Shown here one piece after another: positions 37,512-50,058 of a DNA stretch of 64,000 nucleotides. The notes beneath the pieces are model-generated. The model ran no database searches. It saw only the letters and a program-made list of their open reading frames with translations, and was not told the origin of the DNA. The stretch is from Astur gentilis (taxonomy: Eukaryota > Chordata > Aves > Accipitriformes > Accipitridae). The stretch covers positions 36,474,001 through 36,538,000 of the forward strand of contig NC_064891.1 in assembly GCF_929443795.1 (NCBI RefSeq), written 5' to 3'. A program made the translations under genes and the position numbers. The number at the start of each line of letters is the position of its first letter. Within the stretch, counting starts at the first letter, position 1.

Positions 37512-38229
37512 GTGTTGGAAACTTTGAGCATCCCTGCAAACCCGCACTTCTTTAAAAGAACACAGTTATTGTGTCTTCAGGTGTGCAGTGGGAACAGGAT
37601 TGGAAATTTTTGGGCTTACTTGTTTTCCCGTATTCTTCAATCTCTCTGGCATTTAATAATTGGGAAGAAAACTTACTGGAAAGGACTTTAGAGGAAGATG
37701 TTGTTACATGGAACTACATATGGTCAAATGTGTTGTTTCACTTGGCTGGTACAGTACTGTATGGAATATCTTGTAAAGGTATTGCTTAGGGCCAAAGGTT
37801 TCCCAGCTGGGGTTTGTTTTGAGAGGGAATGGCTTATTCTCACATATTGCACAGCAGGAAACCTTCTGCCTTGCAGCTCTCCAGTGATTTATTTGAGGTG
37901 TTTAGCCAAGGACTTAAATGGGTTAGTAGACTAGTACCTTCAGGGAAGTTGCTCTTTATAATTTAACTTTCAGAGAGCAGGTTATAGTGCTCTCAAACAG
38001 TTGTGTCAAAGACCCAGCAAAAATTAATGGCTCAGAACTAATGGCAAGCTTTCCAGGATGTTGCTCTGATTTATTGAGTGGTGCTAGGCTCCAGCATCCT
38101 TGTGTGGAGAGCACTTGTCTTCATATAAGGGGGCTAATATTACCTCAAGCTGTTGTGAGTTGACGTGGTGAAATTGCTTAGATGCTACTCTGGGTGTAGA
38201 TAGCTGGTGGTGATTACTCTTAAGTATTC

Positions 38230-38590
38230 AAAGAGCAGAAACCCTGGGGAAAGGCTGATTAGCTGCCCAGGAGGATGATGCTCCAGCCACGTAAACAAAC
38301 TCCTGAAGTCTTCTGGCCATAATGAGGACCAGGCCCCAGTGACAAAGCCCACTCTGCTCTGTGCTGTTGCATTGAAGCTGAGCAATTTGCAAGGCGAAAG
38401 TGATTGGAGTCACTCTCCGAGATGCACGTAATCCACTAATCACCACTGTGAGACTTCTGGTGCTCAGAAACAGCAGGAGGGAATTGGCTTTTATGAGCTG
38501 AAGGAGACACTGGCATATGTTGTTGAGGAGAGGGGGAGGAGGGACTACTTAAATATTTATAGATTAAGGGTACATTGGGATCCCTTCTGT
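38230..38590. other. candidate conserved non-coding element
   Basis: Even-composition, non-repetitive sequence with several short motifs, including GGCCATAATGAGG, GAAGCTGAGCAATTTGCAAGG and ACGTAATCCACTAATCACC, ending in CTTAAATATTTATAGATTAAG. No coding potential seen on either strand beyond short chance frames. Confidence 0.25.
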
Positions 38591-39690
38591 CTTTTGTATG
38601 CCTGGTTCCCCCATGAGACATAAAATCTCCTCAGCCTTACCTGTGTTTTAACTCGGAAGCATCCAGTCTGAACCTCCTTCTGCCTTCCGGCCCTCGTGCT
38701 TGCACTAATGGACTGGGTTGACGTAAAGCCATTGCAAAATGTGTCTTGTCGCCATCCGTCTCACTGGGCTGTCTCAGTCTTCCTCCGAAAACATCGCAAC
38801 TGAAAAAAAATAAGGGCATTGCAGCCTGGATGCTTGTGGAAAATGAGGTTAGAAGCAAAATGAACTCAAAAGCAGATTAGTGGCAGGCAGATAGCAGCTT
38901 CTTAGAGAAAGCTGTCTCTGACACTGTCCTGAATCTCTGCCCCGATCACCCCAGGGTATGAGGGCAGAACAGGTAGAGCCTGCTGAGAGGACCTCTAGTG
39001 TTCCTTCCTACCTCTAATTTTAATTAAGATTTGTCTTCCTGCAGACAAAAAGGTGACCTTTTCATTGGATTGCTCTTCCTTCTGTGATTACTTTGCATGT
39101 GTAAATTCACCCTCCCTTTCATAAAGGAGAATGTATTTCATACTGTGCACAGCCACAGAGAAGCAGTTGACTGCTGCGGACAAAATGCTTTCATATGCAG
39201 AGTGGTCTGCTCAGTCTTATGTACAGAACCTGTGAAGGAGATGGAAAAGCTGGGAAAGAAGTAGACCTCACACTGCATCATCCTGTTAAGTCAGAGCAGC
39301 CCAATGTGGTGAGAGTAATAGAGTAACAGTGCCCCACTTAGGAGTGGGAGGCTGGAGGAGATGCCTAGTGTCACCAAATCCTCTCTCCCATCACAGGCAA
39401 GTGTGTTATTGACAGGCATGTGGCAGTGAGAATGATGTCTGTGAGCAAGATGACTTTAGGAGCTCTTCCCATCGAGACCTGTGGAAAATGACTGTGCTAT
39501 TGAAACTGAGGAACAATGTGTGTTCCCTTGCTTCAGCCAGGTAAAAATGATAGAATTTTGTGTAGTGTGTTTTCCTGCTTTTGCTGTGCTGTAGTAAATT
39601 AGTTTCTCCACAAGATGCATATTTTTCTGAAGTGCTGCTTGCTCTTTTCATCAGTGCTCCTGAAGTTATTTTAAAGGGAATACAAATACC

Positions 39691-39822
39691 ATGATAGCCA
39701 TTTTAGGCAGCAAACGGAGACACAGAATATGAAGATAATCATTCAAAGTTACCTAACTTGTCGATGGTGCAGCTTAGAGCTCAAGTGCAGGGTATTATCC
39801 TGTTGCTCACCTTCTCTACTAC
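39691..39822 (-). mobile_element. MIR-like SINE remnant
   Basis: A second diverged block with the same order of segments as the remnant at 31.5 kb: CCATTTTAGGCAGCAAACGG, AGACACAGAATATGAAG, ATTCAAAGTTACCTAACTTG, GGTGCAGCTTAGAGCTCAAG, and an end resembling the reverse complement of the SINE 5' region (CACCTTCTCTACTAC). This is the pattern of a MIR core in reverse. Divergence is high, so the boundaries are approximate. Confidence 0.6.
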
Positions 39823-42800
39823 ATGTAGAATAGTGAGAGAGAGAGGCTGTGAGAAATTCTGCCAATAACCTTTTTTGAAAAGACCACACAAAACTTTTGA
39901 TAAGCTGTAGTTTGTTTGCAGTGCGAGATAATGTGTTTTTATATTTGTACACATCCTCAAATAGCTTTACTTTAGTGATCCAGCTATTTCCATGTGCTGT
40001 TTTGTTCTTCATTTTTAAAAGTTTTAATGTGGCATCAACAAGTCAGGCCCAAGTCTGCTCTTCTTTTGCTGGGTGTATAACTCTCTTCTGTCCTAGTCAG
40101 GTTAACAGCTCTTGTAAGACCTGTTAAAGCCTGTACTTATATAAATCACATATTAAATGGTTTAATTTGGGTATTAAAATTTCATAAATCAGTTCTAATT
40201 AATTAAAACTGTTGCTATAATGAAGATCTGCCCCTCATATCCAGTATAGTGCAACAGTCCTTGAACATCATTGTAGGGCCTGTCTGAAAAGCTTCCCAAC
40301 AGCTCAGCTGATGTGCTGATGGGTCTGCTGGAAAAAGCAAGCCAAACTCAGTATTGAAAGCGCTCCAAAATGGTCCTGACAGCTTGATAGTTATGTGTAT
40401 GACAAAATGCAGCTCTCTGATCATGTTGAACAAAGTCAGCAGTAGAACTTAGGGTTGTCCTTGTGGTTGTCATGCCCCTGGTTTCTCATCTTGCTCTGTG
40501 TGATGGGGTGGAGTTACGGTGCACAAGTGTCACTACTGCCTGGCGTCACCTTCTGAGGGGGTTGGATCTTCTGCTTTGTAAGTGAGTTTGAAACAGTTGT
40601 TGCTGAGGTGACTCGGGGCCTGTGTTTGAGGCCACTATAGTGTTACAGGATAGGTTAAGGAGTGTTTCTGTCCAACAGCAGCATAAACCTCTCATAAATC
40701 GGTTTTAAGCCAACTGCAGCTTTGATATTGTGTTCCAGAGAATTATTTAACAGTCCAGTCTCCAAGCTTCGGTTAAAATTAATGGTGTATTTGTGATGTA
40801 GGTTTTGGCAAATACTGGTGTGAGTTGCTTCACTGGCTGGAAGTGTTTGGAACTGTTGTTACCTGTGATCTGGAAATAGTTGTGCCATTCAGTTGTCAAG
40901 CCACAGAGTGCTTCGCTGCTACTTCACAGTTCACTGATCTTTCACTGAAACTGTCCCACTTTGGTTTTGCGAGTGTAAGTATGATAATCTTTCTGAAACT
41001 ATTAGCCACTGCACTACTTTTATTTTGCCAATGGTGTCACTGCTGCACCACAAGATTTGTGTTTTCCTGTAGACTTGAAGAAATAGCGGTAAGAGTGGTG
41101 TTCAGCGTTTGAAGGGCTGGCTGAAGCAATGGACAAAATGGCACGTTGCTGCCACTCTCCCCCAAAAAGGAGTTTGAGCAGGTGAGGGTAGTGCAGGCAC
41201 CCTTTTTCTCCACAGGTCCCATTTCTCACTTGTCTCCATGGTGCACTTAAGCAGGAGTGAGATTGTGGCTCTCAGAGCTGCACCTGTAGCTGAGGACCCA
41301 TTTGAACTGTTAGGCTGAGCCTGTGTTGTGCCTGTAAGATCTACAGCCAACAAGCGATGGGAGGTGAGAAGCATGTGCCTGCTGCCAGGCTTGCCTCGCC
41401 CTGCTGCTCTCCCAGCTCTTGGCAGCCTGAAGGGTCTGTGCCTGATCCCTGGCTGTGTCTCCTTTTTGGGTCCACAGCCTGAAGAACTTGGGAGGACAGT
41501 GGATGTTTTACCTTTGCTGGGCTTACACGGGGTTTCCCTTTAGGCTTCCAAGATGGCTTTGAGGTTGGATTGGTGGGTTTACTTAAAACCGTAAATATGA
41601 CATCCTTAGAAATTGACCAGTCACCGCCGCAGTGTAAGTAGTCTGAGGGCTTCCTTGAATTTATTTTTTTTTTAATGAATCTGTTGGATTCAAAGCCTCA
41701 AGCTTCCCCTGTCCCAGTTTGCTGCTGCTAGTTTCCTACTTAGATGGAAGCTGCCTTGGGTTTTTTAAGTTGCTATTACTATTTTTTAAATCAGGGATAG
41801 TGTGTTTCTCCTGACCAGGAACTGACAGTGTTTTATCAGCAGCAGATGTGCCTGCTTTGACGGAATTGCCAATACACATATTTAATCTTTTTTATAAATG
41901 TCAGGCTATGGTTTCAACAATAGGATGGCACCCTGTAGTGAGACCTTAAGCTGAGGGGAAAAACACAAATAGACTTTTGTTGTTGTTGGGGGGGAGAGAA
42001 AGGGGAAGTCCTGTAAACTAATTAGCTTGTATGGCTCAGATGTCATTTGTGATCAAACCACTTACTGCTGTTTTCTGTGGCAGATCGGATGTCTTTTGCA
42101 TTAAATGCCATTCAGCAAGACCAAAAAGTGTCCAGGGCACCTGTCATCTGCTCTATGGGGACGCTGGGTACACAATTAATGCCTGCATATAAAAACTTCA
42201 CCGGATTTATTTCAGACACTAGAGTTTGATTTTGTTCTTTCACAGGGCATTTCTAGGGTGATGACCAGATGTCAGTGAGCTTCAGGTTTTTGTCTTCTGC
42301 CTGGTTACTGGGAATTCCCAGGGAACAGCTTTTGTCTAAGAGACAGAAGCTACTGAAGAGCCTCAAGGTACGGTGTTACCTGTGCTGGGGGGCCTCTGTC
42401 TCTTGTTTTTACACGTACCAGAAGTCAAGAAGCAGCCACGTCAGTGGGGTGCAAGGAGGCTGCACAATTCAAGACTGGACTTAAGTCCCTAAAATTGTAG
42501 TCTCTGTATTGTATGTAGTGAGTATTGAAGGGACAGATAAACAAGGAGGGTTAGCTTTGAACAACCGATAAATATCATCGGCACCAAAGACTGGTGGAGA
42601 AGTCAGAGTGTTTGTGGGATTAATGTTTTTTGGCATTTGACTTCTACCGACCTTACAGAAAAGCATGTGATTCAATTTTTGCTTTTTACTCACCTCTATG
42701 ATACTTAGTAACTATTCCTCCTTCCCCTTCCATTTTTTCGCTGTGACCAGTGAAAAAGGTCAAGACAATAGGTGGAAAAAAAACCCCACCCAGTGAGTGA

Positions 42801-43393
42801 GAAAGGTGTTTCTCGGCGGCTCTTCAGATGATTTATTTTCAGTTAGGGAATTCTTGGGGATTGTAGTTAGGTTGGCATGTGTGCTTAAAAAAAGCATGTG
42901 TGAGCCTTAGGTATCTGCCTGTAGCTCTATAAAGAATCAGTAGGTATTTTATTCTGACACAGGAACAGTTTGTAAAGAATAGCACACAGATTATTTTATT
43001 GGAAGGACGATGAGGAGAACAACTGCAGACAGATGTACTGCTTGCTTAACATAGAGCCGCTATTCCCATATTTGTGGAAGTGCTTTCGGGATCGCTGCAG
43101 ATGGGGGCAGACACGGCAGAATGGAGGCGACCTGGAATGATGATGTCTAGATGAAGGCAGGAGAGTCTCTGCAGAAATTGGTCAAAATGTGGGCAGCTGT
43201 TCCTGTGCTGCTGTTGTACTTGAGTGGCCTTAAGCTTTCCCAAAGCTTTCTCAGAAAACTGAGGAAACAAATACCCATTTCCCTTTCTAAACGGAGAGAT
43301 GTCTATGAAATAGCCTCACTCTCATCAAGTCTTGCATGTTCAGTTGGCGCTGTGGTGTGATAGCAAGCGCAGTGGATAGTGCAAGAGAAAAAA
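39823..43393. other. non-coding, nothing notable
   Basis: Unique sequence. The short frames have no family similarity and I see no repeat. Confidence 0.7.
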
Positions 43394-43482
43394 GGGCCAA
43401 GTTCGTAACTGGTGTAAATTTGGCATCTTTCCAGTGATGTCAGTGGTGTTATGTTAGTTTACACCAGCTGAAAATATGGTCC
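43394..43482. repeat. old fold-back repeat with GGTGTAAA arms
   Basis: An imperfect inverted repeat. The left arm has GGGCCAAGTTC and AACTGGTGTAAATTTG; the right arm has AGTTTACACCAGCTGA and ATATGGTCC. CTGGTGTAAA on the left pairs with TTTACACCAG on the right, and GGGCC pairs imperfectly with GGTCC at the outer ends. The centre contains CAGTGATGTCAGTGG. This architecture matches an old, widespread sauropsid palindromic repeat recalled from memory, probably a miniature inverted-repeat element. It is a different family from the GATCCTGCAAAG repeat. Confidence 0.6.
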
Positions 43483-44592
43483 AGATGGTCTTGATGAGAG
43501 AGAACTATCATGAGCCTGGTGCTTTCTATTGCATTGCACTTTATGTAATGATTTCACACCTGTGAAAATTGGTTCAGGATCAAAATGGGGATTCATACAG
43601 ATGTAGATGCACACAAGAAGTGCAAGGCAGTGGGGAGAGAAGCCCATCTATTTTTCCCAGGGAGAGCTGCGCAGTGGAAATATTGATTCCTGGGATGTGT
43701 AAGTTAAAGCATGAGTTAACAGTTTTGTGTATTCTTTATCTGTCTATCTTTGGATAATTACAGTAAAAGCATCTTGCATACAAAAGGATAGGATAATTTG
43801 TAATGGAAATAGCATTAGCAGGAGTGGTTGAGTTTAAATATGAAGAGAATGTGATTGCTTGAGTGACAAACTTAGTGAGCTTTGTTTGACACTGTTGTGT
43901 CAGATCCCACGCTAGGATAAAATATGTATAACTTCTGTCTTCATAAACATATGGTAAGCATAGTGGTGACTGTAATTTTTTGACAGGTCTACCTGCGGTT
44001 TGCTTCAGTAATGCATTGTGGAAAGTCATTGAAAATTACTTGCTTGTACTCTCTTCAGAACCCTGAAAGATAAATAGCATTTCTCTAACTCTTGTCTTCT
44101 TCAGATTGTGGAACCAGAAGAATGATATTATTTTGCCATTAGCAAGTTTTTGTCTCTACCTGTTCTGCCCTAGTGAAATTCCTTGTGATGGTTTTGCTGA
44201 GGTTATTCGAACTAGGTGAATAGTGGTCAGCTGAGGATAGGATTCATTATAATATGAGAAAACACTCTTGACTTATTTTGATCATTACTACTTCAAAGTG
44301 TTGGGCTGGAAGTTTAGAAGATGTCATTTGACAATAAGGGCCAGGTCAAGTGATGCCAGCATAGCTCATGTGGAGCTATGTTGGTGTATGGTAGCCAGAG
44401 ATCTGACTTTGAAAGTCGATAGCAGGCAGCACCTCCTTAACTCATCAGAAATAACTGTATTAGTTGTCAAGACACCCAAAAAAGGCTTTTTTAGAACTGG
44501 TTGCAATCAGCAACCTTTGGCATCTGTAGGACTATGCAGACAGGATCTGCTATCAACCAACGAGATATAACCTCTGGCAATTACTGGACAGT

Positions 44593-44668
44593 GTTGGTTG
44601 GTTTGGGGTTTTTTGTGGTTTGTGGTGGGGGTTTTTTTGTTTGTTTTTTGTTGTTTGGGTTTTTTTTA
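44593..44668. repeat. G/T-rich low-complexity tract
   Basis: About 75 bases of G and T only, including GTGGTGGGGGTTTTTTTG. Confidence 0.85.
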
Positions 44669-45629
44669 AATTGAGAGGGAGGTTTGCATCTCAATATTTT
44701 AGCAGTCGAGCATAATACAGTAAGAAAGGTGTCAGGATGCATTTTATCTCATACAACAGGATGCTGTAGGCAACACTGTTTGAAATTTGTTGAAAAGCAG
44801 GTGACAGCCACCCATGTAAAGAGTCTCACTTCCTTGAAGTGTGTTAGGCTGTGCTGTTGCTATTAATTTCACAAGCTCTGCTTGCAAGTGGAGAAGTGAA
44901 TGAGTGATGCGGTACTGCTATACAAAGCTGCCTTGGCCTCAGAGGTTCCTAGGCTATTTAAACATGTTTCATGTAATCCACTTAATTGCATGTGTAAGCT
45001 TGTCAGGAGAACTTCCAGCAGAAGCAAACCCATAATGTGCTCAGAAGTGGCGGGGGGAAACAAACAGAATGCTGAATTACTATGGTGCATTACTGTCTTC
45101 CTGAGTTCAGAGGCAGATTTAATTCCAAGTCAATAATGAGAGCAGTTGCTGCTGGATCTTAATATAGAACGAGTCAGGTGTGGCTACCGTGTAAGGCTGA
45201 GAGCAGGTGTAGCAGAAAGCATTCAGCTGGAATGATAAGCTGCTAGGGTAGTGTAACACTTCAGATAATATAGGGTTGACAGCCTCACCCGTCAGATCTG
45301 GTCGGGTATCTGTCGTGTTGCAACTGTCCATGCTTGGGACGGGTCCTGCTTGCTTCTGCCTGAATTTGGAATCCTTTGTGTTTCTGGTGGGTGGGGGAAG
45401 CCACATGGGCAGGAGTCAGCGTTGACACACTGCTTACAGTGCTTTGCCGCAGAAATCGGGGTTTCGTTAGAGAAAGTGCCAGAGCTTTGGGTTTTACAGT
45501 TAGACACTTAAGTAATTCACAATTAGAGATCATCAGGCAGGACGCCGATTTCTTCTGTTGTACATTTTTCTTTTTGTCTGTAACTCTGAAAGGGACGTCA
45601 AGTACAGGCGGAATGAGTAGTATTGCTTA

Positions 45630-45705
45630 GGTCCCGATCCTGCAAAGAATTGTGCTTTAGGTAAATCTCATGCACACGCATCACCTCTTTGTTGTCAGTG
45701 TCTTA
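45630..45705. repeat. probable third copy of the palindromic repeat
   Basis: Starts GGTCCCGATCCTGCAAAG, very close to the start of the 8,318 copy (GGACCTGATCCAGCAAAG), followed by GTGCTTTAGGTAAATCTCATGC. Only the left arm is recognisable. Confidence 0.4.
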
Positions 45706-47639
45706 GCAGGATGATAGCACATCTGTTCATAAAACCTCTGTGGAATGGGGGAGATGCTCTGTGGTAAGTCAGCCTTTCTTTTATGGGCTAAGCGTAGTGA
45801 CTGTTACCCAACAGGCTTCAGAAATGACTGTCAGTAGGACTCCGAGAGGCCTAATGAAGCTCAGCTCCGAATTCACGTTAGATTTCCCTGGGCTTTCCCT
45901 AAGCTATTTCTCTTAGAATACTGTGTATCCCCACACCAAATACAGCAGGGCATTTGACCAGTTTTGTTCAAAAGGTGTTTCTGCGAATTGACTGCTGACA
46001 CCAGCTTTTACACAGTTCAAATTGTTTTTTTAAAATTATTTTAAAAGAGTTTTTATTCAGACGCGTGACAAGTTAATATTGTGTTGTACAGGCTAAATAA
46101 GAAAATGGGTAGCGGGAAGTTAAGGTATTATAGAATGTCTTTCCTGTACCTTATTACAGTTTATTGGACCTATATGTAGTTGAGGTTGTGCTGGTGTAGC
46201 AGCAGGAAATGCATGCTCTCAGCACATTCAAAGCAGGAAATAAACACTGGTACAACATAGAAAGGAAGCTTGTAGGTGCTACACTTACTCATTTATAGTC
46301 CAGAACGTGGGGGAGTTCATCTCAGTTCTGGAGAGCATCAGTTTATAGACAATGAAGACTTAATTGTAAATACCGATCGGGCAGGCGAGCGCAGAAGCGT
46401 TCGAGGGAAGCCTTGTGTTCCTTTTAATCATCTTGGAGATGCCGACTTTGAGGACTAACGTGCTTCAGCAGATGATGATTTGCTGCTATTAATTGTTTCA
46501 TCTATGTCATAGGAACAAACACTGGGAAAGGGGAGGGTTTGTATTGTCCACATACTACACCTTTGTGTTTGCAGACAGGATGGAAAATAAGATTCTGCCC
46601 GCCCCATGCCAAGAACAGCGAAGGTTCTCTTTGAAAAAAAGTACCATTCTCCCTTACGGAGTCGTTGTCGAGTTCAAATTCTGGATTCTTTTTTGCAAAC
46701 TCCAGAAGCAGTAACAAATGAAAATGCGAAGGATATGGCTAAGAAGGAAGTTCTGAGCGTGCAGTTGCATGAACTTCTTGCCTGGTTGTGGGTATAACCC
46801 TTCTGCTTTGTCTTACTACTGAGTCTGGAGGGGTCTAAGTACTTTATTTAATGTTTTTGTAAAGTATCCTTACTAGAGGTGAGGAGTTAATCAATTTGTA
46901 GTGGCTGTTTTGATTGACACACACAGCCACAAGAGTATTATCCCTGCAGTAAGAAAATGGGGTTTGTAGTCTGTAATGTTTAAGAGGCTTTTGAAGCCCT
47001 CCTTTATGCTATTCAGGTACCAGAAATTAGCTACAGGATAAAATTGTCAGAGATGCTTGTCAGCTTTTGTCAGCTACCTCAGTATTACTTGATGTCTTGA
47101 CAGTTCACGTTTCCCAAATGGAGGACAAAGTCCTGTAGTGGTTGGTGAAGCGGCTGGGCTGTGTGCCATTCCTTCCACTCTCTGGATGTTCAGTGGCAAG
47201 TTCCCCACCCTCTTGCTCTTGAACTTTGGGTATGAGTGAAAAGTATCAGAAAAGCTGACGCCTCACTCAAGTACATGTTGAAACCTGGAACAATCTGTGG
47301 GTTGGAAAACTTATGTCACTTAGTGCTGTTTGTAATCAAGGTAATGAAATGAACCCCGATCACCGCATTTGAAACCACACTAGGAAGTGTCCATTGCTCA
47401 TAATTTTCCTACGTGGCGTCTATTCACAGTGCCAGGAGCAAACCCCTCATCTTCTGCAATGCAAGGTGATGTTTTTCCTCAGTGGATCTGGTGTGTGACT
47501 TCTTGCTTGTTTCTCTCATCCCCTCTACATGGGAGACCATGCGGAGACCCAAACTGATGTGTATGTGAAATGCTATCCTTCCAGTGCTCTAGGACTGAAA
47601 TGCAGCTGTCGCTCTTCAGTGTGAATAACAGGAAATTTA

Positions 47640-48130
47640 ATTTGTTGGGTGGAAAGAGTTAAATGAACTTTAACTGAAAAGCTCTATCTCTCCCTCTCAG
47701 GGTAGAAAATAGCCAAGGGCAACAGCGGATGACTAATGTGTAGAATATTGCAATTAGTATAGCAAGGTACTTACAGGGATCAAATTAAAAAATTCATTAA
47801 CGTACGCACTTAATTAAGAAACACTTTTCGGTTTACATGATAAATTATGACACCTATTAAATCTTCTAGTACAAGCTGTAATGGCTTCTTTGCTCGTGGG
47901 CAGAGAACTATTGCCTTTGAGGTCCTTCGAACCTCCCCAAGGACCGGCAGCATTAGTTACAAGTGTGTTAAAAACAATGCTTTTTCTCCTGTGAGATATA
48001 AGCCCTGCTTTACTGGAAACTAATTTAAAGTTAAGAAACCAGCTTGGGGATTAAGAGACCTATCAGACTGCAAGCACAATGGATGATTAAATAAACAAGA
48101 GATGACCTTGAGAATAAAGGAAGAATAAAG
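47640..48130. other. candidate conserved non-coding element
   Basis: One of the best blocks of this type here. It contains GAGTTAAATGAACTTTAACTG, TTGCAATTAGTATAGC, AAAAATTCATTAACGTACGC, CTTAATTAAGAAACAC and ATGATAAATTATGACACC, followed by AGATTTAATAGG-type words on the opposite strand. No repeat and no ORF. Confidence 0.3.
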
Positions 48131-48991
48131 TTAGCAAAATGCCAAGGTGGGTCTGACCGAGGCAGCAGGGTACGTGTGATGAGACGGCATCTGGGTGTAT
48201 TCCTGGGTGATTTCAGTTGGATGCCACTCAACCGGTCTGGTAGTGTCAAGAGTCTTAGAGAGTTTCTCAAGGCAGGGCCGTCAGCTGCAGCTTTTCCTTC
48301 CAAGTTTTAGGGTTTGTTCTCTTTTGGGTTTTGTTTTAGGGTTTTTTTTGGAAGAAGTCCAAGCACTTTAAGGACTGTAGCATTTGGGGATCTGGAGCCC
48401 TGGCGCAGCAGGCGCCGTGATGTGATGCTGTGGGTTGGGAACCAGGCTGTTTATTGTGCTGCACTAGGAACAAGATGGATCAAAAGGGGGATTTGGTGAA
48501 GTTTCTTATATTCTAAAATAGCCCAAAGGTGCAGTTTCCAAAGCACCTGTAATTGCAGTTTGGGGAAAAAAGAAATAAAATCTGACTGATGAAAACACTT
48601 TACCTTTATTTTGGCTTTATTGTTAGAAAAGAGATAGTTTGGAAGTGCAAAATCCAGACTACCAGTTAAAAACAGACTGCTAGAGAATGCTCTGGCCTTT
48701 AGGAGAATGCTTTTTTCCACATCACTTTCTTGTATCTGCTAGGGTCTTTAAATTTGGATTAACCTACATTTTGCTCATCAAAAAGAGTTCTCTGTGTCAT
48801 TGGCACGAGGCAAGTATGGGGTTAGCAACATGGGCTAATCTTGGCAACATTAGGGGGTGGCAGCCAGAGTTCTGTGTGACCCTTTGAGAATTGTCAAGTG
48901 ATGCTCTGTGCTAAACAGATATCTTTCATGCTTTCTCTCAGATATTCCAAAACCTGCCAGATGTAGTTGTTCCCTGATTTTGGGTTGGTGG

Positions 48992-49008
48992 TGTTTTTTT
49001 TTTTTTTT
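48992..49008. repeat. poly-T run
   Basis: Seventeen or so consecutive T following GGTGGTG. Confidence 0.85.
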
Positions 49009-49373
49009 AATTACGTCTGGCCTGTAATCTACTCCTGTCTTCAAAGAGTCCCTGATTTGGCTCAGTGCTGTAGCTAGCCAGGAACACGTTTGCAGCCTAG
49101 TGAGTTCGAAACATGGTCCACATGTGAAATTCCACATACCCTTAACACAAGCAGAAGCTACAGCATGAAGCATGAGCAGAGAAAGGTAAGTCTTTAAGTG
49201 ATAAAGAGGAACTTGTGGTGTACGCATGCTATAATCCTGTAGAAAATCATTTTGTCTGGACTCATTCCTGAGAAAAATCTGCAAGAGCTTAAGCTGCCTT
49301 CAGTCTTCTGCCTCTAAACATCCCGTACCACTTGGGTGCACCTCAAAAGCGCTTGGTATCTAGCATCCCTCTA

Positions 49374-49505
49374 GTGCTTCAGGCACCTAAATTGCCCATG
49401 TTACAATTGTAGCCTAGAGTGCTTTTAGAAATCTGGGTGTTTCATTTTAGGATTCTAAAATTAAGCTTTTGAAAATTTGACTCTGCTTATGGTCCTAAAT
49501 TTTTC
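49374..49505. repeat. old palindromic-type repeat with AGGCACCTAAAT motifs
   Basis: Contains GTGCTTCAGGCACCTAAAT, CCTAGAGTGCTTTTAGAAAT, TTTAGGATTCTAAAATTAAGC and CTTTTGAAAATTTGACTC. The alternation of GGCACCTAA-like and TTTTGAAAAT-like words recalls another ancient sauropsid repeat with that word order. It is diverged with poor boundaries. Confidence 0.45.
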
Positions 49506-49943
49506 AGTCAGTGTGAACCTGTGTTATGCTACCAAGACCTTCGTAGGAGTTGAATACATTTTTCTCTCAGACTGATGTGGATTTTTTCATAAATGAGTTT
49601 GAGTTTTGAATAATGTTGATGAAATGCACACAGTTTATTAAACAGAGCAATTCTAAGTAGTCTAAAGATTTACTGTTCATTAACAAATGTTTGAATGAAC
49701 TTTAAATGAGAATAACCCAGGAGAAGCAGGAATGATGTCTTCATTCTAACAAGTACATAAATACAGTTCAAAATGGAGGAGATTTTTTTCCAGACACCAG
49801 TGCCTTCCACTTTGATGTAGAGCTGTGCAGTGTATACAGCCAGCTGGGAAACGCTCCGCACATGCATCTGTTTCTTTGAAGCCTGATTAGTAGCTTGGTG
49901 AGTTTAGTGGAAACATTTGGCTTTCTCTCTGATGCTCTTTATG

Positions 49944-50058
49944 TTGGTTGGGTTTTTTGTTAGTGGGGTTTTGGGGTGGTTCTTTTTCTGTTTGGTCGGG
50001 GGTTTTGGTTTTTTGTTTTGGGGTTTTTTTGTTTTGGGGTTTTTTTTTTTCTTTTCTC
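49944..50058. repeat. G/T-rich tract with GGGGTTTT units
   Basis: About 115 bases that are nearly all G and T, containing GGGGTTTTGGGG, GGGGGTTTTGG and two further GGGG runs. At least four runs of four or more Gs lie on the + strand, so a G-quadruplex is possible. Confidence 0.85.

Larger units (their letters stand above)
32311..39690. other. non-coding, no gene recognised
   Basis: Unique sequence with A/C and T tracts and three candidate conserved blocks: 36,540-36,800, 38,230-38,590 and a weaker one near 38,990-39,170. No convincing frame. Confidence 0.7.
43483..49373. other. non-coding, no gene recognised
   Basis: Contains a G/T tract, a left-arm palindromic repeat fragment at 45,630 and the enhancer-like block at 47,640-48,130. 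A stretch at 44,060-44,130 weakly resembles a reversed MIR core but is too diverged to call. A 144-codon minus-strand frame at 48,850-49,284 runs through a poly-T tract, read as lysines, and is chance. Confidence 0.65.

Noticed and set aside
44060..44130. Possible fourth MIR-like core (AACCCTGAAAGATAAATAGC and CAGATTGTGGAACC)
   Set aside because: Only two short words match in order, too little to separate from chance.
46606..46797. 63-codon plus-strand frame with protein-like composition
   Set aside because: Short, no homology recognised, and no paired acceptor and donor sites around it.
48850..49284. 144-codon minus-strand frame
   Set aside because: It reads a poly-T tract as a lysine run and has no family resemblance.
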